From: Symbiodinium natans
Taxonomy: Eukaryota > Sar > Dinophyceae > Suessiales > Symbiodiniaceae
Assembly: GCA_905221605.1 (NCBI GenBank)
Contig: CAJNDS010001546.1
Coordinates: 693,757-736,256, forward strand
Direction of reading: 5' to 3'
DNA length: 42,500 bases
How positions within the stretch are numbered: position 1 is the stretch's first letter; each line of letters starts with the position of its first letter. The notes beneath the pieces are model-generated. The model was not told the origin of the DNA. It worked only from the letters and a program-made list of their open reading frames with translations, and did not search any database. This document shows positions 1-10,378 of the stretch, in pieces. Made by a program: the position numbers and the translations under genes.

Positions 1-39
1 TTGGCTCAGAGTTGGCGCCCTTGAGGCTCTTCAGGGAAT

Positions 40-290
40 GTTTGCTCTTTCTCTTTCTTTTGCACATTCGTTGCGTATCGCTGCTCTTGGTCTGCGCCCT
101 CTTTCCTCCCTCTTTCCTCTTTCTTTCCAGTGTCTTTCTTCCCTGTGTTCTCTCTCTCCTCTCCTCTCTCTTTCCTCTCTCTTTCCTCTCTCTTTCCTAT
201 CTCTTTCCTGTCTCTTTCCTGTCTCTTTCCTCGCTCTCCCTCTCTCACTCTCTCTCTGCCTATCTCTTTCTCTCCCCTCTCTGAGGTTCC
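40..290. repeat. Polypyrimidine tract, degenerate CTCTCTTTCCT-type tandem repeat
   Basis: The + strand is almost pure C/T, made of repeated blocks such as CTCTCTTTCCT and TGTCTCTTTCCT. The open frames on both strands here are a consequence of the two-letter composition and encode only Leu/Ser/Phe or Arg/Glu/Lys strings. I see no protein motif. Confidence 0.85.
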
Positions 291-299
291 ATTCGGGTG

Positions 300-3200
300 G
301 GCGGCGCTGGCGACACCCTGCGGAAGAGGAGAGGGCCGGAGAGGGCCGGAGAGGGGATCGCGGGAGCCGTAAAGTACACGTTCTTGAATTTGGAGTCACT
401 TGTTTGGAAAAAGGTTTTGACCGGAAACGGAAGATCGTGTCTAGGGGTGCAAGGAGTGTAGTTTTCCTTAGAGTTTGGAGGGGGCTCACTCGTTCTACTT
501 TGACTTTGCTTTGGCTCCCGCTTGAGCAGGACTCCAGGGTCCATCATCTACAGCTGAGTGAAGCCGAGTGAAGCTGAGTGAAGCTGAGCACAATTCCAGG
601 CAGAATTCTTTTGGAACATGGTCCAGGGCTGGGCATATGTGCATGCTGCAGAGCATTGGACATCATTGGACATCACAGGCTCGCGTGAAATGGTTGCCGA
701 GTTGCCGGGAATTCTTTTGCATGGCAGACATCTCGCACAAGCTAGAAGGAGACAGGCAACCTGTGTCGCGAGTCAACGTGGCCCAACCAAGCAGTTGGAC
801 CACCACCTCTTCCGATGTCGCTTTATTCAGGTTTGGCCTGAACTCAATGCCCCAAATCGCCCAGTTTGGCAAAGCTAGCTAGCAACTGTTGACCCTGTTT
901 GCCTTAGGCACTTGGAAGCAATTTTCTACACTTCCCCATCCCCTCAGAAGCTCTGCTGCCTGCGCCTGCGCTGGACTGATGGCCAGTCGGTTAAATCGAA
1001 AATTTTCAGCCCTGCTTGTGGCCATTGGCCTACTGGCAGAGCTGCCGATTCCTTGCGTTAATTCGATTGCGCACCACATTGATTCATAGCAAGCACCACA
1101 TTGATTCATAGCAAGCACCATAGAAAAGGTGCCTTGCTGCTTGCTGCCCATGGGCTTTGAGTGTCGGTTGCATGCCCAAGAAGACGAGCCTTTCATCTTG
1201 GTCTCCTCACGAGGCTGGACAGGCCGGACACGTATCCTGCTTTCTGCTGAGGCGCTTAGCAGCTTAGCAGCCTTCTCGAGGCCTCAGCATGTAGCACCAT
1301 GCGAAGAAATGAATGCCGCTGCACATACCCCCGTGAATTCATTCGTTGCGCAAATAGGTCACCATCCTCGCCGTCAGCGCCCTCATCACCCTCATCTTCA
1401 TAAGGCCGGGGGCTTGCTGCTACCCTTTCTGACATGCTGTCCGGTAGCCTTTTCGGCTTTCGCCGGGCTTTCCCTCCTTGTGCGGATATTCATACGTCTC
1501 CCTCCCTCTGTGTCTCCAGGTTTCTCTTTTTTCTTTGGTTTTGTGGACACAGGGCCTCGAAGCAATTCGAGGCGGGGCTGAAGTGCTCAATTCGGCAACT
1601 TCTCTCTCTTCTCCGTGTAAATGGGTATTTCCGAGAAAAGGCTACGAATCGCCAGACAAAAAGCAGACGCTTTTGTGTCGCCTTAGAGAAGACGAGAAGG
1701 CACCGTTTGTTTTTGTTTGTTTTTATGGGGATTTTCCTTTCAAATTTCAAACAAGTTAGAGGTTTGCCTAAGAAACTTCGCAGGTTGCTTACGATGATGG
1801 GCTTGGGTCTCTGAGAAGCGTTGGCTGGTTGCTTGATGTGTTTGCGCCCTCAGGCCCAACCATGCACCCTTTGTCTGATGTCCGCGTCTGGTTTTGGCCT
1901 ATCTTCGACAATGATCTTCCGCGCATCAGTGTCCACCGATCGGGTCGGGCCACTGTCGTTGCAACCGTTCATCCTTACCTGCCTCTGCGCGCATGTCAGC
2001 TTGGTTCCCCGCCAGAATATCAAAGCACAGTTGTTCGCAACGCATGAAATTACTTGCCCTTATAAACTCACATGTGCACTTAAGCAACACCCCTAAACAG
2101 TCAAAGCGCTCACAACCCTCACCGCCATAGCACTTGCAATCAGCACAAAGCCTTGGACTGCGAAACACGCAAGGCGCATGCCCGTGGTGGTGGTCGTCGT
2201 CGTCCTCGTCGCAGTCTTCGTCATGGTCGTCGTCGAAGTCATAGCAGATGTAGAAGTCGTAGTAGCAGTAGTAGTGCATCATCTACAGTACCACTACAGC
2301 TGCAACTTCTTTGCATTTGGCTTAAAGATTGTTATTGTTAGTATGTCACGTCTTGCACAAGCAGCAATGCTTCTAGCAGTGGTGGCGGTGGCAGTGCAGC
2401 TGCTGTAATTGAAGATGGAATCCGAAGTAGACGCAGATTGTCTTTGAACCAGCAACAAGTCGGGGGGGGGCTGAGGGCTTGTACGCCTAAGAGCAGTTCC
2501 ATGCTTTTGGCAGGGATCGGCCTTCTCAGTGGTGCACAGGGCATGGGAGCGCTTGAATTCCAGCAAAACTTTTTCCAGTAGCTGGCTTCTGCTTTCAGCA
2601 TTGCCTGCTGTTTCTGCGGAGGTCACTGTGGAGAAGCCGTTGCCACGTCATCGAGGCCAGAAGCTGATGCCCTCAAAGGCCCTCAACGGCTCTGGGAAAC
2701 TTTGCATGCTCACTTCGAGGTTCTGGTGTGATGGGGGGGGCGTATGACGGGGCGCACGTGTGCCAAGGGGCGTTGCAGGCGTTACACAGACGACAAGGAG
2801 CTTGGCTCGTGTGTGTCCCAGAAAATTGCATTGTGATATTGTGTGCGTCATCGTGTGTCCAAAGACTGGCATCACATCCTTACCCACAGCCAAGCTCCAC
2901 GATGGAAGCCACTGCCCCAAACCCCATCCGCGGGAGGGCATGGAGATCAGCCTGATCAAAGATGCGTGTGCGTGCGAACGTTTTTGACGGTAGCAAGCGT
3001 CGGCGGGTAGCTCTGAACCCACTCCGACGTAAACAACAACAAAGATAAGAGTTTCGCAAAAGGATGTGGTTTCGTTATCACAATAGCATTTGTTTTGAGC
3101 AGCTGGGCATCCCATATCGATCGAACCAAAGACTGCGTCGTATTGCAGACAGGTGGCAGCAAGAGATCGAGGGGAAAGATGCTGAGGAGCTGAGGACCCA

Positions 3201-3340
3201 AGACCAAGTTTCAGTTTCGTCTTTGAAGCCCCCAATGCCGGAGGCCCCGGCTTCCATCCGATTCCGGATTCTGCAGGGGCGCAACGCAGCAAGAGGTGGG
3301 CTAGCAGAAATGCAGGTGCTGCGATGATGGTCACATCAGC
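300..3340. other. Intergenic stretch, no gene recognised
   Basis: No domain-like translation is visible on either strand. Minor repeats are present: four near-copies of AGTGAAGCTG around 548-590, and a direct duplication of about 22 bp (CACCACATTGATTCATAGCA core) near 1072-1115. A 228-codon open frame on the minus strand (2648-3334) begins with a hydrophobic stretch, but it has no recognisable domain and is probably chance. Confidence 0.5.
2180..2295. repeat. Trinucleotide-rich GTC/GTA tract
   Basis: The tract consists of imperfect GTC, CGT and AGT/GTA triplets (runs of GTCGTCGTC and later GTAGTAGCAGTAGTAG). It keeps all frames open on both strands, giving Val-, Arg/Ser- or Asp/His-rich strings. 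It reads as a microsatellite and not as coding sequence. Confidence 0.7.
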
Positions 3341-3343
3341 TCT

Positions 3344-4945
3344 TCATGTCTGTCCATGCCATACGTGGCCGTTGACCCCGGAGCCTATGGGTGTTCGGGC
3401 ATCGGTGCACGGTTGGCATGCACCATCCCACTCAGCAGTCATGACCGCGTCAGCATGTCTGTCCATGCCATACGTGGCCGTTGACCCCGGAGCCTACGGG
3501 TGTTCGGGCATCGGCGCACGGTTGGCATTCACCATCCCACTCAGCAGTCATGACCGCGTCAGCATGTCCGTCCATGCCATGCGTGGCCGTTGACCCCGGA
3601 GCCTATGGGTGTTCGGGCATCGGTGCACGGTTGGCATGCACCATCCCACTCAGCAGTCATGACCGCGTCAGCATGTCTGTCCATGCCATACGTGGCCGTT
3701 GACCCCGGAGCCTACGGGTGTTCGGGCATCGGCGCACGGTTGGCATTCACCATCCCACTCAGCAGTCATGACCGCGTCAGCATGTCTGTCCATGCCATGC
3801 GTGGCCGTTGACCCCGGAGCCTACGGGTGTTCGGGCATCGGTGCACGGTTGGCATACACAATTCCACTCAGCAGTCATGACCGCGTCAGCATGTCTGTCC
3901 ATGCCATACGTGGCCGTTGACCCCGAAGCCTACGGGTGTTCGGGCATCGGTGCATGGTTGGCATTCACCATCCCACTCAGCAGTCATGACCGCGTCAGCA
4001 TGTCTGTCCAGGCCGTTGACCCCGGAGCCTACGGGTGTTCGGGCATCGGTGCACGGTTGGCATTCACCGCGTCAGCATGTCTGTCCATGCCATACGTGGC
4101 CGTTGACCCCGGAGCCTATGGGTGTTCGGGCATCGGCGCACGGTTGGCATTCACCATCCCACTCAGCAGTCATGACCGCGTCAGCATGTCTGTCCATGCC
4201 ATACGTGGCCGTTGACCCCGGAGCCTACGGGTGTTCGGGCATCGGCGCACGGTTGGCATTCACCATCCCACTCAGCAGTCATGACCGCGTCAGCATGTCT
4301 GTCCATGCCATGCGTGGCCGTTGACCCCGGAGCCTACGGGTGTTGGGGCATCGGTGCACGGTTGGCATGCACCATCCCACTCAGCAGTCATGACCGCGTC
4401 AGCATGTCTGTCCATGCCATACGTGGCCGTTGACCCCGGAGCCTACGGGTGTTCGGGCATCGGTGCGCGGTTGGCATTCACCATCCCACTCAGCAGTCAT
4501 GACCGCGTCAGCATGTCTGTCCATGCCATGCGTGGCCGTTGACCCCGGAGCCTATGGGTGTTCGGGCATCGGTGCACGGTTGGCATGCACCATCCCACTC
4601 AGCAGTCATGACCGCGTCAGCATGTCTGTCCATGCCATACGTGGCCGTTGACCCCGGAGCCTACGGGTGTTCGGGCATCGGCGCACGGTTGGCATTCACC
4701 ATCCCACTCAGCAGTCATGACCGCGTCAGCATGTCTGTCCATGCCATACGTGGCCGTTGACCCCGGAGCCTACGGGTGTTCGGGCATCGGTGCGCGGTTG
4801 GCATTCACCATCCCACTCAGCAGTCATGACCGCGTCAGCATGTCTGTCCATGCCATGCGTGGCCGTTGACCCCGGAGCCTATGGGTGTTCGGGCATCGGT
4901 GCACGTTTGGCAGCTGCAATCTCACTCAGCGGTCATGACATCATT
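3344..4945. repeat. 109-bp satellite array, 15 copies with traces of a dimeric pattern
   Basis: The landmark GTTGACCCCGGAGCC recurs at about 3480, 3589, 3698, 3807, 3916, 4015, 4102, 4211 and onward every 109 bp to 4865, with a first copy near 3371. Two neighbouring copies are shortened, one by 10 bp (around 4010) and one by 22 bp (around 4070). Variant sites (TATGGG/TACGGG, GGTGCAC/GGCGCAC, GCATGC/GCATTC, CATACG/CATGCG) alternate between adjacent copies at the left end and again around 4321-4650, pointing to a partly homogenised 218-bp dimer. The last copy decays after GGTGCACG near 4905. Since 109 is not a multiple of 3, each unit passes through all three frames, which creates the many 73-codon frames. 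These are not genes. Confidence 0.95.
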
Positions 4946-4949
4946 TGTG

Positions 4950-5823
4950 GTGATGGAAGTGGCTAGGCACGATCGGGGGTTTTCAGACCCTGCCGAGGCC
5001 GCGAGGTGTCGAAGGAAAGCCAATCATCGAGGCAAGCTTGCGCCAGTGTGGACTTGCACAAGTAGTCTGTTCGTATGTGACCGTACATGTCTTGATTGTT
5101 TTGCAACACCTCACACTGAACCCGCAAGAGGAAGCAAGCAAGTAGACATAGCAGGTAGGCTGTCTATACTACGAGTCCCGTAGCCACTGTGTTTTTCGAG
5201 TCCGCCTGGAATTTGACAGTGATGTCGTCTACACCGGTCTGTTTCAGACCGAAGACACCCATTGTTGCACGCCAGAATGGGCCGGCAAACCGCCAGGAGG
5301 CAAACTCATCTGTATGGAGGAGAATCTGGGCGTGAGCGCGATGACATCATCGACAGTTCCTTCGTTAGACCCCCACAGACTACTAACGGTGGTTATAATA
5401 CGCCTGCTGTTATTGATCACAAGCGTTGGCTTCAGCTCACCCCGCTTTGCTGTGCACCACTTGTTGCTGCACGTTTGACAAGCGGGGGACATCCATAGGC
5501 CACCCCCCGCATTTTCTTCCACGCATAACAAGCAAGTCCAAATCTCGCCTTGTCTGGACGGTCTACCGCCACTTCCCACTTCCTCGCGCGACCGGCGGAG
5601 AAGCAGGATTGCCCGCGATACTCCAAGACCGAATGCTCATCATTCTTTAACGTGCGCTACGGGCGTGACCGGCGGCGCAACGGTGCAGGTCCTTGTGCGC
5701 TAATTCCACCTGCGCTTCAGTGACCAGTGCGCTGTTTCGGCTTGTTTTTTCCAATGCTTGGGTATGCCTGGGTCAGAAGCCAATTAAAGCAAGGTTTGGT
5801 GGCAATGTTGAGTTTGGCGCGGG
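4950..5823. other. Intergenic, no gene recognised
   Basis: I see no supported coding region. Around 5535-5570 there is a short segment (CAAGTCCAAATCTCGCCTTG) that matches, in inverted orientation, parts of the repeat block at 7.2-8.5 kb, so this is probably a scattered copy of the same repeat family. Confidence 0.4.
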
Positions 5824-6143
5824 TAATCCGAGCATCTGTTTAATTGGTTGGCCCCCCCCCCACCGCAATAAGAAAGGCAGGGCGCCGCAATAATCAGATC
5901 ATGGCAACGTAATGAGTCTCCATTAGCAACAATACGCTGAGCCCTGAGGTGCTGCAGCTTCGCAGCTCAGCAAGCAAAACAAGATGCCTGCCGACAGATT
6001 TTTTGAAGCCCCCCCGAAAACATTTTCGTTAAATGTTTGGCCCATACGAAAACCCCCGCAATGGAAAGTAGTCTTCCGGCGGGCTTCTCGACGAAAAAAG
6101 GTTCTTTTAATGTGAGGTAATACTTAAACAGATGCTCGGATTA
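5824..6143. mobile_element. MITE-like element with perfect 20-bp terminal inverted repeats
   Basis: TAATCCGAGCATCTGTTTAA at 5824-5843 recurs as its exact reverse complement at 6124-6143, enclosing 320 bp. The outermost dinucleotide is TA at each end, which would fit a TA target duplication with an 18-bp inverted end, as in Tc1/mariner-derived MITEs. The interior has no coding capacity. It contains C-runs and a small perfect hairpin (CGAAAA-CA-TTTTCG, about 6017-6030). No larger target-site duplication is obvious outside the ends. The transposon reading is inference; the inverted repeat is directly visible. Confidence 0.6.
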
Positions 6144-6314
6144 TGGCATAGGGTCAGAATGCGCCACTTTGAGAAACATGCCGAGGGCCAGAGTGCTTTG
6201 TGGGGGTTTTGACTAGTTGCCAGCCTGAGCCTCCTTCGCCCGCAACATTCTGGTACAGTTGCCCACCTGAGTCTCCCGGGTCTGCATATGTCCTGAGCAC
6301 GTGGCGTCACATGA

Positions 6315-6680
6315 TGCGCCGCCAAGTATGTCCGACAGGCGGGTGCGCAGGACGGGGCCGCGCTTCGTCTTGCGGAGGCTGGAAAGCGGTCGCGCTACCC
6401 TGCGGTCGCCGCCGCGGGGCTGGATGCGGTCGAGCCCTTTGCCGTTGAGACATTCGGCCGGCTCGGGCCGAACGCGGTGCGCCTGCTCCGGACGGCGCGG
6501 CAGCAGGCTGCGGAGCAGCAGGCCCCGTATGCTCGCTGGGCGGGCCCTGCCTTGCACCAGAAATGGCTCGCGTCCCTCAGCTGCTCGCTTCAGCAGGCCC
6601 TGTATGAGGCCTCGAGAGCTAGCTGGGGGTCGCGGGCCATCGCCCCTCCCGAAGCTGACCTGAGTGGGTTCGGGCGTTAG
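6315..6680 (+). pseudogene. Non-LTR retrotransposon remnant: C-terminal tail of a reverse-transcriptase polyprotein
   Basis: One frame reads through from after a TGA at about 6312 to the TAG at 6678-6680. It gives a segment with AEAGKRSRYP followed by DAVEPFAVETFGRLGP and then an Ala/Arg-rich helix. The pattern Arg-Lys-x-x-x-Tyr-Pro ... P-(F/L)-A-x-E-T-x-G-R is typical of the region downstream of the RT core in LINE-type elements of dinoflagellates and other protists, and the fragment ends where those ORFs usually end. The RT catalytic core and endonuclease are absent and the frame is interrupted upstream, so this is a 5'-truncated, dead copy. The high GC content compared with its flanks fits an inserted coding fragment. 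Assignment rests on motif recall without a search. Confidence 0.6.
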
Positions 6681-6689
6681 GGGTAGGTT

Positions 6690-7228
6690 GGGCCGTTTGT
6701 GGCACTTTCACTAGTTTTCACACAGAGACTCCAGGACGAGTTGCTTGATGCGTGCCACTTTTCCTCACGCATCTAGCAGCGCCCGCCGACGGGGCCCGGG
6801 GCACGCGGAGAGGGTCCAATACCCTGAAGTAGGGAATATTCCTGAAAATTGTAATAGGGGGATCCCAGGAAGCAAACTCAAGGACTTGAATTCCAGAAAA
6901 TTTCTGGGCACAGCGGGGCCGCTGTCAAAAGGCTCCAATATCACTGAATGGTTATATAGATTATATATATATATATACATATGTATATATATGTGTGTGT
7001 GTGTGTGTATATTCATTGCATTGTAATTTCTGGGCATGGCGGGCCTCACCTTGCGTGGTCAGCCTCCAGCCACATGTGCCAATTGCAAACAACCAAGCAA
7101 ACATCTCACACACTGTCTGAGTTGCCTCCACCGCCTCCGCCCGCTTCCTCTCGTCATCTGAAGACACAAAACAATCCAAATCTCACCCTGTCTTTTTCCT
7201 CCCACTTCCTGTGGCCGCTTTGAACGAG
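6690..7228. other. Intergenic with (TA)n/(TG)n microsatellite
   Basis: A TATATA/TGTGTG microsatellite occupies about 6955-7010. A segment of about 20 bp, ATTTCTGGGCACAGCGGGGC, near 6899 recurs in diverged form near 7026 on the other side of it. I see no coding region. Confidence 0.6.
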
Positions 7229-8478
7229 GAGTGTAAGGCTACATAGCACGTAGAAGTGCCCAAACCAGGCTGGATTTGGATTTGGTTGTTTTTTTTACCT
7301 GTGGTGCGATTTGATTTGTTGTGCCCACCAAGCAAAGCTGATGCTAGCGTGGGCCACCTCCGAAAACCCCCGGCGCAAAACGTGAAACACGCCGACCAGT
7401 TGGAGCCTTGTGTGGTCAGCAGACACAATTCATTGCATCGTTGCACCCAGGCCCTTGCTCTCGCCAAGCCCCAAAGCCAAATCACGCAAAGGGGGGTCTA
7501 AACAAGGTGAAATTTGGAGGAGATTGGAATGATTTGGACTTGCTTGTTTCTTTTTGTGTGGCCTTAGAGCGAGGAGTGTAGTGTTATACATGGCAAGAGG
7601 AAGTGGCTGGCGGTAGCCCAGACAAGGCTGGATTTGGATTTGGTTGTTCTTGCGCGTGGTGTTGGCGCGATGTGTTGATATTTGTTGTGCCCACCATGCA
7701 AAAAGAAAACCGCCGCGGGCCACCTCCGCAAACGACCCGACGCAAGAAGTCAACCGCGCTGACTGGTTGGAGCGTCGCGTGGTCAGCAGACGCAAGTCAT
7801 TGCGCTGTTGCACCCTGGCCCTTGCCCTCCAGCCCAAAAACCAAGTCACGTGGAGGCCACAGCCCAAACAAGGTGAGATTTGGAGGAGATATGGAATGAT
7901 TTGGACTTGCTTGTGTTGTGTGGCCACATAGAACGCGGAGTGTAAGGCTACATAGCACGTAGAAGTGCCCAAACCAGGCTGGATTTGGATTTGGTTGTTT
8001 TTTTACCTGTGGTGCGATTTGATTTGTTGTGCCCACCAAGCAAAGCTGATGCTAGCGTGGGCCACGGCGCAAAACATGAAACACGCCGACCAGTTGGAGC
8101 CTTGTGTGGTCAGCAGACACAATTCATTGCATCGTTGCACCCAGGCCCTTGCTCTCGCCAAGCCCCAAAACCAAATCACGCAAAGGGGGGTCTAAACAAG
8201 GTGAAATTTGGAGGAGATTGGAATGATTCGGACTTGCTTGTTTCTTTTTGTGTGGCCTTAGAGCGAGGAGTGTAGTGTTATACATGGCAAGAGGAAGTGG
8301 CTGGCGGTAGCCCAGACAAGGCTGGATTTGGATTTGGTTGTTCTTGCGCGTGGTGTTGGCGCGATGTGTTGATATTTGTTGACGAAACAAGTCAACCGCG
8401 CTGACTAGTTGGAGCGTTGCGTGGTCAGCAGACGCAAGGCATTGCGCCGTTGCACTCTGGCCCTTGCTCTCGCCAGCC
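7229..8478. repeat. Higher-order repeat: two 709-bp units, each made of two diverged monomers of about 350 bp
   Basis: The order is X (7229-7573), Y (7574-7937), X' (7938-8264), Y' (8265 to about 8478, truncated). X and X' are nearly identical except for a short deletion in X' after GTGGGCCAC; Y and Y' are nearly identical up to TTGATATTTGTTG and then Y' has an internal deletion. X and Y are related to each other: both carry CTGGATTTGGATTTGGTTG, TGGTCAGCAGAC, TTGCACCC..GGCCCTTGC and GGAATGATTTGGACTTGCTT. No frame is conserved between the units as protein. Confidence 0.85.
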
Positions 8479-8479
8479 A

Positions 8480-10378
8480 AGCACAAATACGATGCAGGTG
8501 CGGTTGTTAGAGTTGGGCCAGGGCCAGGCGCATCCGGACGCATCTGAATCTTGCAGGTGGTCTGCGGATGAGTGTGGTTGCTAGGTTTTTGGCCTGGGGA
8601 GGCAACTTCTCAATTTTATGCTGGGTGGTCTGCCGATGGTCGCGGTTCTTGTTTTTTGAAGCTGGCGTGTGTCATGATTGTTGTGAGTATGTTGTTCTGT
8701 TGGTGCGCTGTTGCTAGATGACTGCGCCGCTTGCACACGGCTGCTTTCTTTTGGATGCCCACTTGAACGGCTCTCAGCATCTACAATGTGCCATGGGGAG
8801 GTACGTCGGCAACATGGCCGACACTGCGATGCTGCATGCTGGCCAGTCCTTGCTGTGCGAGCGGGTCCGCCGCCGAACAAGCGGAATCAGTCGTAGTTCA
8901 CCGGCAGGTTGGACATCATTCACACATAGTCAAATGCGCTTTCGGGGTCAAATCGGCCTCAGTGTTAGGCTGGTATAGGGCTGCATTGGCTCGGGCACAA
9001 ACTGGGTCTAGCCGCTTCATAGTGATTACGTCTGGCCGCATGAACGAACCAGGCGGGAAGTGCGGGAGAGAGGTGGAACCTGTTGCGCTAGAGCTTTGCT
9101 TCACGGGGAGCAATACACGTCCAGGCACAAAAAGTAAGGCTGAAGGTAGTGAAGGCGCCCATCATTGCGTAGACCTGTTCTTGTGAACTGGGATTGGTGA
9201 GAAAAATGAATGGGGACAACAGTGGCCGGCCATTCCGTTGACACAGATAACAAAGCAGTGCGTGAGTGATTCTTCTTACGCATAGATCCGGCGCAAGAAA
9301 CAAGGCATGATTCTGCAGCCGTGGCAGTGTTTGCAATTTTGCAAAGTCCACAGGGCATGCGTGAGGGTTATCCGCTGTCGATATTCAGGCTTCGACCCTG
9401 GTTCGCCTGGTGTGAACTGGAGATTTGTGCTCGGTCAACTGCTCAATTCCATGTAATCGACTAAGAAACCATGTGACTCACATTTCGCGCTGTGATCGAC
9501 CTGAAGGCCGAAGTTTGATCTCAGTTGAGTTCGCGGCCGCTGAGGATTGTTCGCATTGGCTTTGTTTTGCCTGTGCTACTTGGGAACCATGCTAGGTGCT
9601 TGTGGCATGGCCAGCTCGCTGAAAGCCTTGGCTCGCAGCGCCAGCTTATCTAGCCCGCTTTCCTTCGGTTGGTTGCCCATCCATGTCTTCACAGAAGAAG
9701 AAAGAGCGACCGCCGCTACCAACTGACGTGGATGTGCTGTTCTTTGGCATGATTTAGAATTGAGAGTACTTTTGATTACCTTCCGTACCGTCCAGGTTGA
9801 TGGAGTTGCAATTATTAGGAAGGCAGGATGAACGGGCTGGAACTTGCGCTCTCACAATTGTCTGTACTCATGTTCCACCATCAAAGTCAGCTTCATCGAA
9901 ACGTTCGCCGCATGTAGCAGTGTAACCGGGTCACCGAATCACCCTGCAGGGGTGTCTCTTGTCTGCAATGCCGAAGCAAAGCACCAGCCGGTCACCAGCC
10001 CCAGCTCATCGCTGCACATGGCCCACCCATCTGGGAAATGGCAGGAGACAAGAGAAGCTTGCAAGCGAGGTGCGGGGACAGAGACTTCCCGGGAGCTTCA
10101 CCAAGTCGCCCGGTGCGTCGACCGACTTTCTCTTGAAGGGAGGTGGCTGCTCTGTCTCGCCGGCGGAGGAAGCAGGTAGGTTCAGCCTACGTACTGTACA
10201 AGCGTCCGCGTACCTGAGTGCGCAGGGAAGAGGAAAGCACACGACGCAACGAACACCATGCAGAAATGTACATAATGTACTCGAGCTGTTCCTGGAAAGT
10301 CATGGTACTTGTGTTCTTCGTCTCTTCTAGTGTTCGTTTAGGAGATGTAGGAGTCAGCTTTAAGGCCTTAGAGCTTAG
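8480..10378. other. Intergenic or upstream intron, no gene recognised
   Basis: I find no supportable coding region. The right end must contain the 5' part of the oxidoreductase gene that starts below (intron, untranslated region or a short first exon), but I cannot identify which. A TAG followed by an acceptor-like TTAG ends this stretch at 10,378. Confidence 0.4.

Noticed and set aside
6-571. Leu/Ser- and Arg/Glu-rich frames at the left edge
   Set aside because: By-product of the pyrimidine tract.
2648-3334. 228-codon minus-strand frame with a hydrophobic start
   Set aside because: No domain, low-complexity middle, and no supporting splice or codon pattern.
3344-4945. CRISPR-like regular repeat
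   Set aside because: The whole 109-bp unit is repeated with no unique spacers, and the genome is eukaryotic.
3324-5183. A ladder of overlapping 73-codon frames and two 135-codon frames
   Set aside because: Spacing equals the 109-bp satellite and every copy gives the same peptide in rotating frames.
5174-5190. CCGTAGCCACTG, similar to the spliced-leader start
   Set aside because: The match stops after nine bases and is not joined to the rest of the leader.
9385-9410. TTCGACCCTGG, reminiscent of a tRNA T-loop
   Set aside because: No matching acceptor stem, anticodon arm or D-arm can be arranged around it.
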